From Welwitschia mirabilis (taxonomy: Eukaryota; Gnetophyta; Gnetopsida; Welwitschiales): a DNA stretch of 29,970 bases. How positions within the stretch are numbered: position 1 is the first letter of the stretch; every line of letters begins with the position of its first letter. A program made the position numbers and the translations under genes. The stretch is taken from positions 233,713,265-233,743,234 of the forward strand of contig JBOZIK010000001.1 of assembly GCA_051453625.1 (NCBI GenBank), written 5' to 3'. This document shows positions 20,600 to 29,970 of the stretch, piece after piece. Under the pieces are notes generated by a model. The model saw only the letters and a program-made list of their open reading frames with translations. It was not told where the DNA came from and did no database searches.

Positions 20600-21085
20600 C
20601 AAATTTCTAACTATGTATCCCTCCTAGTGTAAAGGTTTGAATAAGATATGTTGGTTTCAATATGTTCAAGACTTAACCATTATAGTAATTGATCTTGGAC
20701 TTGGTAACTTGATCTATTAGTGAAACATATAAAACATTTATCATAGAGTTTTAAGCTTGTTCTTGTATCATGTAAACCTTTATTGTAATTTACTTTATCT
20801 TATTATGAAACATTGAATTCTTTATCATATGGATATGTAAATGATTATCCACATATAACTTTATTGCTTATTTCCATGAAAGGTTTAGAATCTCTAATAG
20901 CTTTTAAATTTAAATTACTTTCTTAATTAATTAAAATCTTTCCATAAATTTTTCTTTAGTTGATAAATTATTATAGTTTTTAGTCTTTTAGATCTTCATG
21001 AAATGAGTAAAGAACCTATAGATGTCAGTCATTTAGTTGTAGACTTCCTTGTATTGTAATAATCATGAAAGTTCAAATTTGATAA
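20600..21085 (-). pseudogene. Ty1/copia RNase H remnant
   Basis: On the minus strand, from about 21085 downward, the text reads NTRKSTTK, then SIGSLLIS, a TGA and RSKRLKTI, the phrase that opens the copia RNase H domain (usually RKSTTGYCTF.G.LISW.SKKQ). Near 20870-20790 it reads AIKLYVDN, then HIHMIKNSMFHNKIK, a stop, ITIK, matching the catalytic Asp-Asn block and the following FHERTKHIE segment. The tail (YVSLIDQVTKSK) fits the link to the C-terminus. RNase H degrades the RNA template during retrotransposition. Stops replace Trp and His or Gln positions. Nothing convincing continues upstream past 21090, so only the last part of pol is left. It lies head-on against the gypsy 3' LTR. Confidence 0.85.
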
Positions 21086-23250
21086 TTCTCTAGATTATAA
21101 GCATAGTTTAAAAAGTTGGCAAAATACAAAAGTTAACAAACTAAAGAAAAAAATCAAATTAGTAAGTTGAGAGATTAGTCATCAAAATTCAACCAAAAAA
21201 TTTAGTAATAGAAAATTGTGAAAATTTTTTTACTTTTTAAAAGAATGGATTACATAACATGCATGGAAATAATTTTAATTATTTTACTAATTACTTAAAG
21301 GAAAAACTATAATGGATATATTATAATAGTGCATTTTCTTTGATATTTTACAATTCATAATTATTAAAATTAGCCACCAATACAATAACATATTAAGTAA
21401 ATAAGCATTTTTTTAAAAAATTAAAAGCTAAGTTTGAAAATTTTATTAATCCAAATACTAGTATCTCAAGATTAGTAACTTTAAAAATGAAAGTCATGGT
21501 GATGATTTAGAGACTAATTGATAATAAGTTAAAAATGGAATGAAATTAGAAACTATGTTTTTCAAATATGACATAATTTTAGCAACTATAGACATCATTA
21601 AAATACATTAAACATGCAACACCCTATCTTTTTTTATCCTAATTAAGCACTATATTTTTTTATTTTATTTTTCTTTCTTCCTTTATTCTTTAGTATTATT
21701 ACCTAATAGACACAGTGGAACCTAGGATCAAATTTTACTTATTCATTTATTAGCATGTTTATATTCTAACAAAAGTAAATCATATTGTGATTATTTATTT
21801 ATCAATAATTAATTTCTAGGTTATTTTAATTTACAAATAATAGTGATGTTATAAGTTTGTGTCCTTTATACCTTCCTATTTTTCATCACATAGGAAGATG
21901 TCTTATAAATAGTTGAGAAGATGTAAGCTTATTATAAACATACATGGATAAGTTTAAGGATAATACCTAACCAATATAATAAAGACTATAACTCTAAGTA
22001 ATGGTATTTTAACGCAATATCCAGCCATTTAGGGACATGAGTTAACTTTACTTTAGGTTTTAAACTATATAAACATGATTGGACTCAACTCCATAGGGCT
22101 CAGAGTTTATCTTAATATACTCCTAATATAGGTAACAAGTGAAACATGAGGTGGATGCATACTTACAAATGACCCTTGACTCCTTAAAACATCTATAGAT
22201 GGTGCAACATGATTCATTAATGCTAAAGGCTCAAGATATTAAGGAGTAAGCTTATACATAACTAGGGTAGAAGAGTCATAATCAAATCCACTTCTAGAAG
22301 GGTATTAAAAACAAAATGCAATGCAACCCACCTTGGTGATGAAATCCAAGTTTTTATTTTGATTTAGTCTTGTCCAGTCATTACACCATAGAACTATGTA
22401 TATATAATTATAACTACTGTGGATATCTAATGGATTATTTACCTAGTTATAATAATTCTAGTCATAATTAGGTTCATTTTATGGAAACAATCATAAAAGA
22501 GAAAATAAGCGTACTAGAACATCTCTATATTCAATATTATAATAATAAAAATATAAATAAAAGAAATAATTTTTTCTTTTCTTTCTTTAATAATAATAGA
22601 AATATTCAAAATGTATCAATTAAATCTTAATAATGTACTTAAATAAAATAATCAACACCTTGAGCTATGCTAATTCTAGGAACATTCTTCCATGCTCATA
22701 TGACAATCTCCATAGCTTGGTGCAATGAAGGTAAATAAAAGAAAGTTTAGCTCAAGCGTGATTGTAAAAATATAAGTCTTTATTCAAGATTCATATGGCT
22801 ATATTTTAAGTTAAGAAAATAATTTTTAAGCTAAAGACTATTTATGTAACTTAAACTATGAACATGAAAACTCTTACAAGCATGCACATTCAAAGTAAGA
22901 TAGAGGAAAAAGGTAAAAGAGGTATTTATACTAATAAAATATTATTTTTAGGTAATGTAACTTAAATCTATCTACTAATAGGAACTTATCATACATACTT
23001 AAATTCCCTATAAATTTTATGTAAATTTTTTTATAATTATAACATTTTTGAGTTATAAGGAGTTATTAAAATTAAAAATTAAAAATTAATTAATTATAAA
23101 GAAAAAAATTACAGTAATTTTTCATAAGATAGACTAATAATAATATCATTAAAATATAAATTAAACTATCTTAAAATTCTAAAAATATTATTTCTAAGCT
23201 CAACATTTAAGGTTAAAGACTATTAAATTTTCTAAAATTATAGTCTCACC
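21086..23250. other. AT-rich stretch without a recognisable gene
   Basis: Very AT-rich DNA without protein similarity I can name. Features seen: a patch (21150-21600) rich in TTAGTAAC/AGAGACTAAT-type words reminiscent of MITE subterminal sequence; a short hairpin at 21872-21897 (CTTCCTA, 12-base loop, TAGGAAG); and simple A/T repeats near 23060-23095. At 22660-22735 the minus strand reads SLHQAMEIVI, a stop, AWKNVPRIS, possibly a tiny exon remnant, unassigned. Confidence 0.5.
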
Positions 23251-26100
23251 ACACTACAATAAAATGACTATAACTTTTAAAATACTTTGTGTTTTTAAAT
23301 GATTCAAGATGTTTTGAAAATATTTTTTAATACCTACAAGTTAGCATGCTCAAGTTCGTAGTTATCTTATCTGATAGTTATAGAAATGTAACTAAATGTT
23401 TATTGTTTTTTGTACTTATTTCCTAATGTATATTAACAAATAAATTTTTGAAAAATTGTTACACATAAAAAATATTACTATTTTTACATTTTCACATTCG
23501 TAATATAATCTTATACTTACAAAAAAAAATTTTACTAATTTATACCCACTAATCAATAAGATATGATGTTTTTATCCTATGCTTCTATTCTGGAAATTTA
23601 ACTTCTACTAAAGAAAAAATAGTGAAGGCTTACTAACTAATTAAATAATAATTTAAACCAGTAAAGTAATAAATACACTAGACAAACTCGTTATTTATAG
23701 TATAACTTTACTAATACTATTAATTCAAATTAATTTAGAAAGGAAAATAAAATCAATTTACAAAAGCATTTATGTTGAGCCTTAGGATTACCATGAAGAG
23801 GTACTAGCTTAAAAGAGATTTTGAGGATCATACTTTATTCCTAATTGGATAGACCTAATGCATAATAAATGAAAAATATATGGCTATGTATATTAACAAA
23901 AAATAAAAATGAATACCCAAGTACATAGTGAATTTGAGAATTAGTCACTTAGCCATAATCATCTATCAATAACTTCAATCACTAAGCATAAGAGACTTCT
24001 CATATCTCCTCACATTTTAGTGAAAGCCAAAGGGAGGAAATAACAAAATTTTATGATATATCATAAAGAGTGATATAATGCAAGTATTACATCATTATAC
24101 TAAAATATTCAAAGAGACTATATAAACATTATCAGTAAAGAGCTTACTTGGAAAGATTAGTAGGTCCTTGATAGTTGAAGATTGATGAAGATCTAAGCTC
24201 AAGAGTTTTTTAGTTTCAAGATTCCAAGCTTCAAGCTCCATAAGCAAGATAATGAAATAAATAAAAAGGAAAGGAGAAAATTCACTTATATAGAAAAATA
24301 GAAAGCATCTCCTCTTTATAAGAGATAATAGAATCTTTATATATGAATAAACAAAGGCACATAGTTCAAAATCATGAGGTCACACGATTTAGCATTGATA
24401 AGTGGAATGGAAAATAAGTGACATTGGAGTACCAAAATAGATCATATTTATGACTTATGCACCTAACCAGGATGAAGAATCTTCTTGCTTTAACTAGCAA
24501 GATTAATTATATGCATCATTTTCTTATGCTAGCTCCTTCTTAATACTTCATAAGCTCATAAGTAAGCTCAATTTATCTAAAACATGCATTAAAAGAATAA
24601 ATGAATAAATCTTAAAATTATCATGTAGCACAATGAGATAAACTCTTTAATTTCAATAAATAAAATAATAAATAGGCTATTAATCAAATGTCATTACATA
24701 TCTCAAGAACATAAAAGTCATGGTAGAGAAAATCTACTCATTTATCATTCTTGGTTCTAAGTAAGAGTTCATGTATTTTTCCACATGTTTATTTATTTCA
24801 TAATGCATAAATCTTATCAATCACATAACACAAGGAAGAAAATATCTATCTATAATATATTACATTTATCATGTTTACCAAAAATTTAAATGAGTAAATA
24901 AAATGTAAAATGTATTATTATATCCTCTTAAAATTTTTAATTTATTAGATTTATCATGTGATTTTAATTTCTTACATAGTGATTATCTAATTTTAAATGT
25001 TTAGATAGATTTCTCATAAAAACCTTCTAACATAATTATTATTGTTTTCATAGTGAATTATAAAAATTACAAATTAAGGTTAATTTAAAATTTCATCTTA
25101 TTTTAACAAGGTATTTAAAGAAGAGTAATTCATCATTTGGTTAAAATCTTAATATACTTCATATCTAAGTAAATAAGGTTTGCAGAACGTGGGACATGAG
25201 AAAATACTAGAAAAATATGACTAAAATATGTAAAATGATTTTTTATGGATTTTTTACACCATTAAAAAATTGTAAAAGAATAGTAATAGAAGCACAAGAT
25301 AAATAAAAGAGTACATTCTATAAAAAATTTTAACTAGATTTCGGATTTCACTAACATGTATAAATTAAAGTACAATAAGATGTAAAAATTTAATTAAACT
25401 AATAAACTACAAGAATAATATAAAAAGATTAATTTTCAAATGAGATTAAAGAAAAGAGTTCTAATTTTCATCTACAATTTAGATCTAGGATTTTTTTCCT
25501 TTTTTGTTCCCTTGGATTCATAATGCAACTTCAATTATGTTTGTGTCTTCTTTTCAATAAACTATTATATAAACTTGAACTATATCTAGGAATTAGGCAT
25601 AAATTAATTTCTTAAATGGAAGATTATGCCAATATAGGAGGATTAATGTTTATTTTTCCCTTTTAAAGATACCATAATTTTTTATTTAATATAGGGTTTG
25701 CAAACATCTTGAAAATCATGTGACATAAATTTTTTTAATAACTAATTACAAATCAATAAATTAGTTATCCCAATAACACTTTATAAATTCATATTGTTTG
25801 TGGTTTTTTAATATAAATTAATGAATGCCATGTTGATTAAATTTTCATTTTACAATTAGTACAAAAAAAAATTTAAAAGTCTGAAGACTTTTTACAAAGA
25901 CTTTTTTTTAGAAAAAATTCAATAAATGTTGGTGTTATGCTGCGTATTTGTGTAAAAATTACATTCTAGAGTAGATCCTATCAATCATAAATATATATAA
26001 ATTTTGCACAACATAAGACACAAATATAGATGGGAGTGACCCAAATGTCGTATTGTCATTGAGGCACAAGTGAGAAGAAATAGAATTGATTTCGAAAATG
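23251..26100. other. AT-rich stretch without a recognisable gene
   Basis: No protein, RNA or repeat array recognised. A minus-strand TATA-like box (TATATAAG, near 24279-24287) lies beside a plant-promoter-like patch, but nothing downstream of it looks coding. CACTACAATAAAA at 23254 resembles a CACTA-type tip without other support. Confidence 0.5.
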
Positions 26101-26982
26101 AAACACTATGTATCTTTAAAATAGAGTGAAATAATAATGCAAAATAATAATGCAAACAAATTATGCAAATGAAATGCAAGTCTAATATAAATGCAACTTC
26201 TGTTTGATTACCAAATTAACTTATCATAAAGATCGACCCTCTATAATTTAGATCAATCGAGAAAATATGTCACCAGATCAAGACCAACCTAAGCTATTAG
26301 GTGCGTTAAACAAAATATAAAAATAATGCAAAGTTAATATATGAAAGGAAATATGATACACTTAAAATAATAATGTAAACTTTAAAAAAGCTTATCCTCA
26401 TAATCTACATCACTAAAGAAGTTGTCATGAAATCAAAAGCAACATAAATTATAAGGGATATGCACAAAATAAAATATATGAAAAGAAAAAAAGAGTTTTA
26501 ATTAGAAGCAAATCAACATTCATGTGACAAAGTAGCAGCACCTCAATGAAGGATACACAATTCAATATTAAGGAAGACATCTCTTTACAATAATAATTAA
26601 TGGACCTCTAGTCCTTCGATCTTCTGTCGTAACAATTTTCAATGCAAACAAAGATGAAATGGAGTTGAGGTCAGAGGAGATATTTATTACAAATAGACTT
26701 TAAAATCATACAAGACTAACAGGCATATGAACAATCCTAATAACGACTTAAGAGAGTGTAAGACAAATGGCCAAAGTTTAGTGAAGTTTGATAAAGTGTT
26801 TATCTAACATATCATCCTACTAGTCATCCAGACATCATAAGAGATGATGCCATCTCATAAGAGTTTCACATCAACTGCCAGATTGATCTAGTTGGCATCA
26901 TCTTTAACTTAAGTATCTTTATCATTCATACAATCATCCAGACAATGAGGTGGATGATAGGCTTTTCTAAAGTATTTCATAT
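26101..26982. other. Noncoding stretch with small imperfect repeats
   Basis: Contains repeated AATAATAATGCAAA words (26130-26155) and a repeated CATCCAGACA phrase (26826 and about 26936) near the gap. Composition is less AT-rich after 26600. No gene recognised. Confidence 0.5.
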
Positions 26983-27681
26983 NNNNNNNNNNNNNNNNNN
27001 NNNNNNNNNNNNNNNNNNNNNNNNNNNNNNNNNNNNNNNNNNNNNNNNNNNNNNNNNNNNNNNNNNNNNNNNNNNNNNNNNNNNNNNNNNNNNNNNNNNN
27101 NNNNNNNNNNNNNNNNNNNNNNNNNNNNNNNNNNNNNNNNNNNNNNNNNNNNNNNNNNNNNNNNNNNNNNNNNNNNNNNNNNNNNNNNNNNNNNNNNNNN
27201 NNNNNNNNNNNNNNNNNNNNNNNNNNNNNNNNNNNNNNNNNNNNNNNNNNNNNNNNNNNNNNNNNNNNNNNNNNNNNNNNNNNNNNNNNNNNNNNNNNNN
27301 NNNNNNNNNNNNNNNNNNNNNNNNNNNNNNNNNNNNNNNNNNNNNNNNNNNNNNNNNNNNNNNNNNNNNNNNNNNNNNNNNNNNNNNNNNNNNNNNNNNN
27401 NNNNNNNNNNNNNNNNNNNNNNNNNNNNNNNNNNNNNNNNNNNNNNNNNNNNNNNNNNNNNNNNNNNNNNNNNNNNNNNNNNNNNNNNNNNNNNNNNNNN
27501 NNNNNNNNNNNNNNNNNNNNNNNNNNNNNNNNNNNNNNNNNNNNNNNNNNNNNNNNNNNNNNNNNNNNNNNNNNNNNNNNNNNNNNNNNNNNNNNNNNNN
27601 NNNNNNNNNNNNNNNNNNNNNNNNNNNNNNNNNNNNNNNNNNNNNNNNNNNNNNNNNNNNNNNNNNNNNNNNNNNNNNNNN
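26983..27681. other. Assembly gap (699 N)
   Basis: A run of 699 N, presumably an estimated-size gap. Long apparent reading frames on both strands across it consist almost wholly of unknown residues and are artefacts. Confidence 0.99.
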
Positions 27682-28231
27682 CTTATCAGTCCCTAATAAA
27701 ACCAAGTGAACAACCATGATTGTGAGCCAAATTATCTAATAATAAATCAAGTAACGAATTGTGAATAAACTTAGAAAATATTTTAGGAATTTTAGGATGC
27801 AAGATAGAAAATTTAGAAATAGATAACTAAGCATTTCACCTGTGTAGTGCAATTGGCCATGCTACTGTTTTGGTGGTCATCTAAATGGTATAGGGGATGA
27901 GAGGCTAAAAAAATATTCTCAAAAAATATAAGCCTATGATAAAAATTTTTAGAAAAATAATCATTAACTATACTAATAATTAATAGCTCCCAACTAAAAT
28001 GTATAGTAGATGAAGAAAATAATCATGGGTAATATAAATAGTCCTCATCATAAAGTATAAAAATAATATGTAATAAGAAAAATATGCATGAAACATAATA
28101 ATAAAAATGTACACCATGTTAATACTCAAAATAAGATGTATGTATGAGTGTATATATATATATATATCATGAGTTTTGTACAATATATGGAGTAGAATAT
28201 ATAAAAATACAATAAGAATTAACTTCCCTCG
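27682..28231. other. Noncoding stretch with TA microsatellite
   Basis: AT-rich spacer downstream, in minus-strand terms, of the pseudogene at 28232. A TATATATATATATATATA microsatellite lies at about 28150-28168. The 67-codon minus frame over 27980-28183 is AT-driven and looks accidental. Confidence 0.6.
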
Positions 28232-29500
28232 TCAACTCATGATAAACTTATAATGTGTGGCAGGTTTAGATGTAGGAGAAGAAGAAGGAGAATGCTCAGG
28301 ATCAGAAGGGAAATGGTGGTCCAATGATGTCATAATGGTTTATGCTATTTCATCTTCCTACACATGTACCATCTCTAGAAAATCTACCGTCACACTATGC
28401 TCGATCTGCAAGACACACTGTCAGACATCTACAAGCTATTCCTCCGTGTGTTAGACTCTTATCTTAACTATCTGGGTCCTTTACTCAATTGTTTGGATTT
28501 TTTACTCTAAAGTCAAGATGCCTTGGTCAACAAAACCTCTGATGATCTTAGTGGCCTCTACTAAGAGGGCCTGAATCTACTCAAGTAAAGCACCAACTGT
28601 AGGTCTCTAAACTTAAGGTCTCTCTACCTCTCCTAGTACTTGTATGTCCATGTCTTGTAGGTAATAAGCTTAATTTTATATGTGCATAAGTTGTTGCTCA
28701 CTTATAGGCTTTGGTATGATAAAGCATCTAAACCTAGCTGAGAAGAGGTATGGATATCCCAAAATCTATAGCTGTTATACCTCTACCATAGACCTGAGTC
28801 TCCTCCATATAAAAATGGTTAAATCCATATGCTCATCCTGCCTGAACACTACCAAAATTTGTAAATGAGCCTTTATGACATGATTATCATGAAATAATGG
28901 ACTGATTTTATGAATGAGCTCTCTATGAAAAATCTGATAGGTAGGAGTCAACCGTAATACCAAAACACCCTGTCTATCTAAGGTCAAGTTTTTTAGTGTG
29001 TCTAATGCTGTGCCATATGCATGACGCTCCTCTATCCCACCAGCTAAGTGTATATGAACACTCCCAATACCATTAAAATCTGTCACTGCTAAAATGTACT
29101 TTAGGAGGACTACTATCTTATGGCCCCAAATAATGGCTATGGTCATATCTACCAACTGTCCATGAGCGTTGGATGACGCTCTATGTGTATAGTATCATAA
29201 AGGTCCCCAGTTTCTAATATATAGTATGCCTCTTGTGCATCTAAGATCCATTGAAGTATTAAATCTATGAGCCTCTAATCTACCTCTAGCTCTAATCGGC
29301 TCATAAAATCCTTAAAATATCTCTCAACATGGATAACAACCATCTGAATAGTGAGAGACCTAGCATGTTTAGATGGGGGATGTATTGGCTCTGCACACTC
29401 AACCTCTGGTGGTATGAATGGGCCTCCCTCCTACTCAACAGCTTTAGCCTTAGCCTTAGATTATCTATCTCTATGTGTGTGTGACCTACTCAATCATAAA
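28232..29500 (-). pseudogene. Unrecognised long reading frame with many in-frame stops
   Basis: Family not recognised. Minus-strand reading begins near 29500 with SKAKAKAVE, a stop, EGGPFIPPEVECAEP, and runs through YFKDFMSRLELEVD and LILQWILDAQEAYYILETG. A single frameshift near 29160-29190 leads to an open frame of 126 codons at 28775-29155 (LTLDRQGVLVLRLTPTYQIF, IFIWRRLRSMVEV). The same frame then continues to a TGA at 28232-28234, through about 14 internal stops without another shift. The last 140 codons look like a coiled coil (LLVEATKIIRGFVDQGILTLE) followed by a Ser/Pro-rich tail (PSDPEHSPSSSPTSKP). Most stops stand where Gln or Arg would suit. A basic N-tail, helical middle, coiled coil and Ser/Pro tail could suit a gag-like or 'plant transposon' ORF, but that is only inference. 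Confidence 0.7.
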
Positions 29501-29546
29501 TATGTAATAAGTCATGCAAGATCTAATGGATATAGCTAAAATACAT

Positions 29547-29552
29547 CACGTG
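29547..29552. promoter_or_regulatory. G-box core CACGTG
   Basis: A perfect CACGTG palindrome (in ATCACGTGGATAC) about 50 bp upstream of the minus-strand pseudogene. Plant bHLH and bZIP factors bind such sites. A six-base match can arise by chance, though CpG-containing palindromes are scarce in this window. Confidence 0.35.
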
Positions 29553-29970
29553 GATACTTAAAACGACCTCAAAAATTAGTTTAAAATGTGTAAAAATTAT
29601 GAAAATATGTTTTATTCCTCCTTTAAAGTATAAATACATCCCATATTATCTAGTCATGTGAAGAAAAATGTGAAACAGATGAAAGTTTGAAAATGGCATT
29701 CTAGGTGGGTCCCACATAAGGTGAAAAATGAAAATGTTCAAATGAAAAATCTAATCCATTAGAAATGTAAAGCACATCGTACTGATCAATTTACCCTAAA
29801 GGACCTCTAGGTTTTAACTTACAGTTTATGAGAAAATGAGTTTTAAAATTAAAAACCTAATTTTATCTCGTAAAATACACACTTCGTCATATCTTTCAAA
29901 ATACATAGCAAAAATTAGATCCATAAGTTTCTAATTAAAGAGCTTAAAAAAATAAATAATATACATGAAA
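29553..29970. other. Upstream flank of the pseudogene, possible LTR-like sequence
   Basis: AT-rich with phrases such as TTATCTCGTAAAATACAC and CTTCGTCATATCTTTC. The look resembles LTR or leader sequence of plant retroelements, but no TG...CA boundary, primer site or second copy is in the window. Confidence 0.35.
29705..29715. promoter_or_regulatory. TCP-type palindrome GTGGGTCCCAC
   Basis: An 11-base near-perfect palindrome matching the class I TCP consensus GTGGGNCCCAC, in very AT-rich surroundings. It lies about 200 bp upstream of the minus-strand pseudogene start. Binding is not shown by the sequence. Confidence 0.4.

Noticed and set aside
23254-23290. A second CACTA-type terminus (CACTACAATAAAA)
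   Set aside because: Only a short match, no subterminal motif cluster and no partner end found.
26945-27717. Two 246-254 codon frames on opposite strands
   Set aside because: They consist almost entirely of N from the assembly gap; only about 20 residues are real.
28232-29155. Alternative genetic code or readthrough (TAA/TAG read as Gln)
   Set aside because: Tempting because stops fall where Gln fits and the frame holds. In the same window, conserved Cys, His, Gly and Trp positions in ABCC, gag and copia remnants are also lost by transitions, and TGA stops occur too, so simple decay explains the stops.

Overview
This is a strongly AT-rich stretch of nuclear DNA from a land plant, most likely a flowering plant. 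The evidence is decayed plant-type genes that keep GT-AG introns (an ABCC transporter, a long PPR protein, an armadillo-like repeat protein) and decayed plant-type Ty3/gypsy and Ty1/copia retrotransposons, one with a primer site matching plant initiator tRNA-Met. I cannot name the species. The sequence is a scaffold with three runs of N (485-584, 14545-14644, 26983-27681). I found no intact protein-coding gene, no tRNA or rRNA gene and no CRISPR array. Everything recognisable is a pseudogene, a gene fragment or a mobile element.

Left part (1-9466): a direct repeat of at least 450 bp occurs at the window start and again at 2798-3212. Three unrelated host gene fragments follow, all on the minus strand: ABCC transporter nucleotide-binding domain 1 (about 3640-4830), a PPR array resembling the EMB1270 type (6093-6540) and a helical-repeat protein (7570-8163). 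Next comes a cluster of inverted AAGGC/GCCTT motifs ending in a CACTA-like terminus (8245-8420). A CACTA-type element carrying captured gene pieces is one explanation.

Central part (9467-20370): this is bounded by two diverged but clearly related LTRs (9467-9888 and 20021-20370), with a primer binding site after the first and a purine tract before the second. The body is unusual. It holds two successive copies of the same module: a tandem array built on TGATGTCA/TGACATCA-type motifs, then a decayed gag with zinc knuckle, then an integrase C-terminus and chromodomain-like remnant. Reverse transcriptase and RNase H are not visible in either copy. The second array becomes a regular 85-bp repeat. 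Because TGATGTCA and TGACATCA are the two single-deamination products of the palindrome TGACGTCA, the arrays may descend from dozens of ACGT-core sites.

Right part (20371-29970): a minus-strand Ty1/copia RNase H remnant abuts the gypsy 3' LTR. About 5.9 kb of AT-rich DNA without recognisable genes and a 699-base gap follow. A long minus-strand reading frame (28232 to about 29500) has about 17 in-frame stops but almost no frameshifts, and I do not recognise its family. Across the window, coding decay looks dominated by C-to-T/G-to-A changes, as expected of long-silenced, heavily methylated plant DNA.
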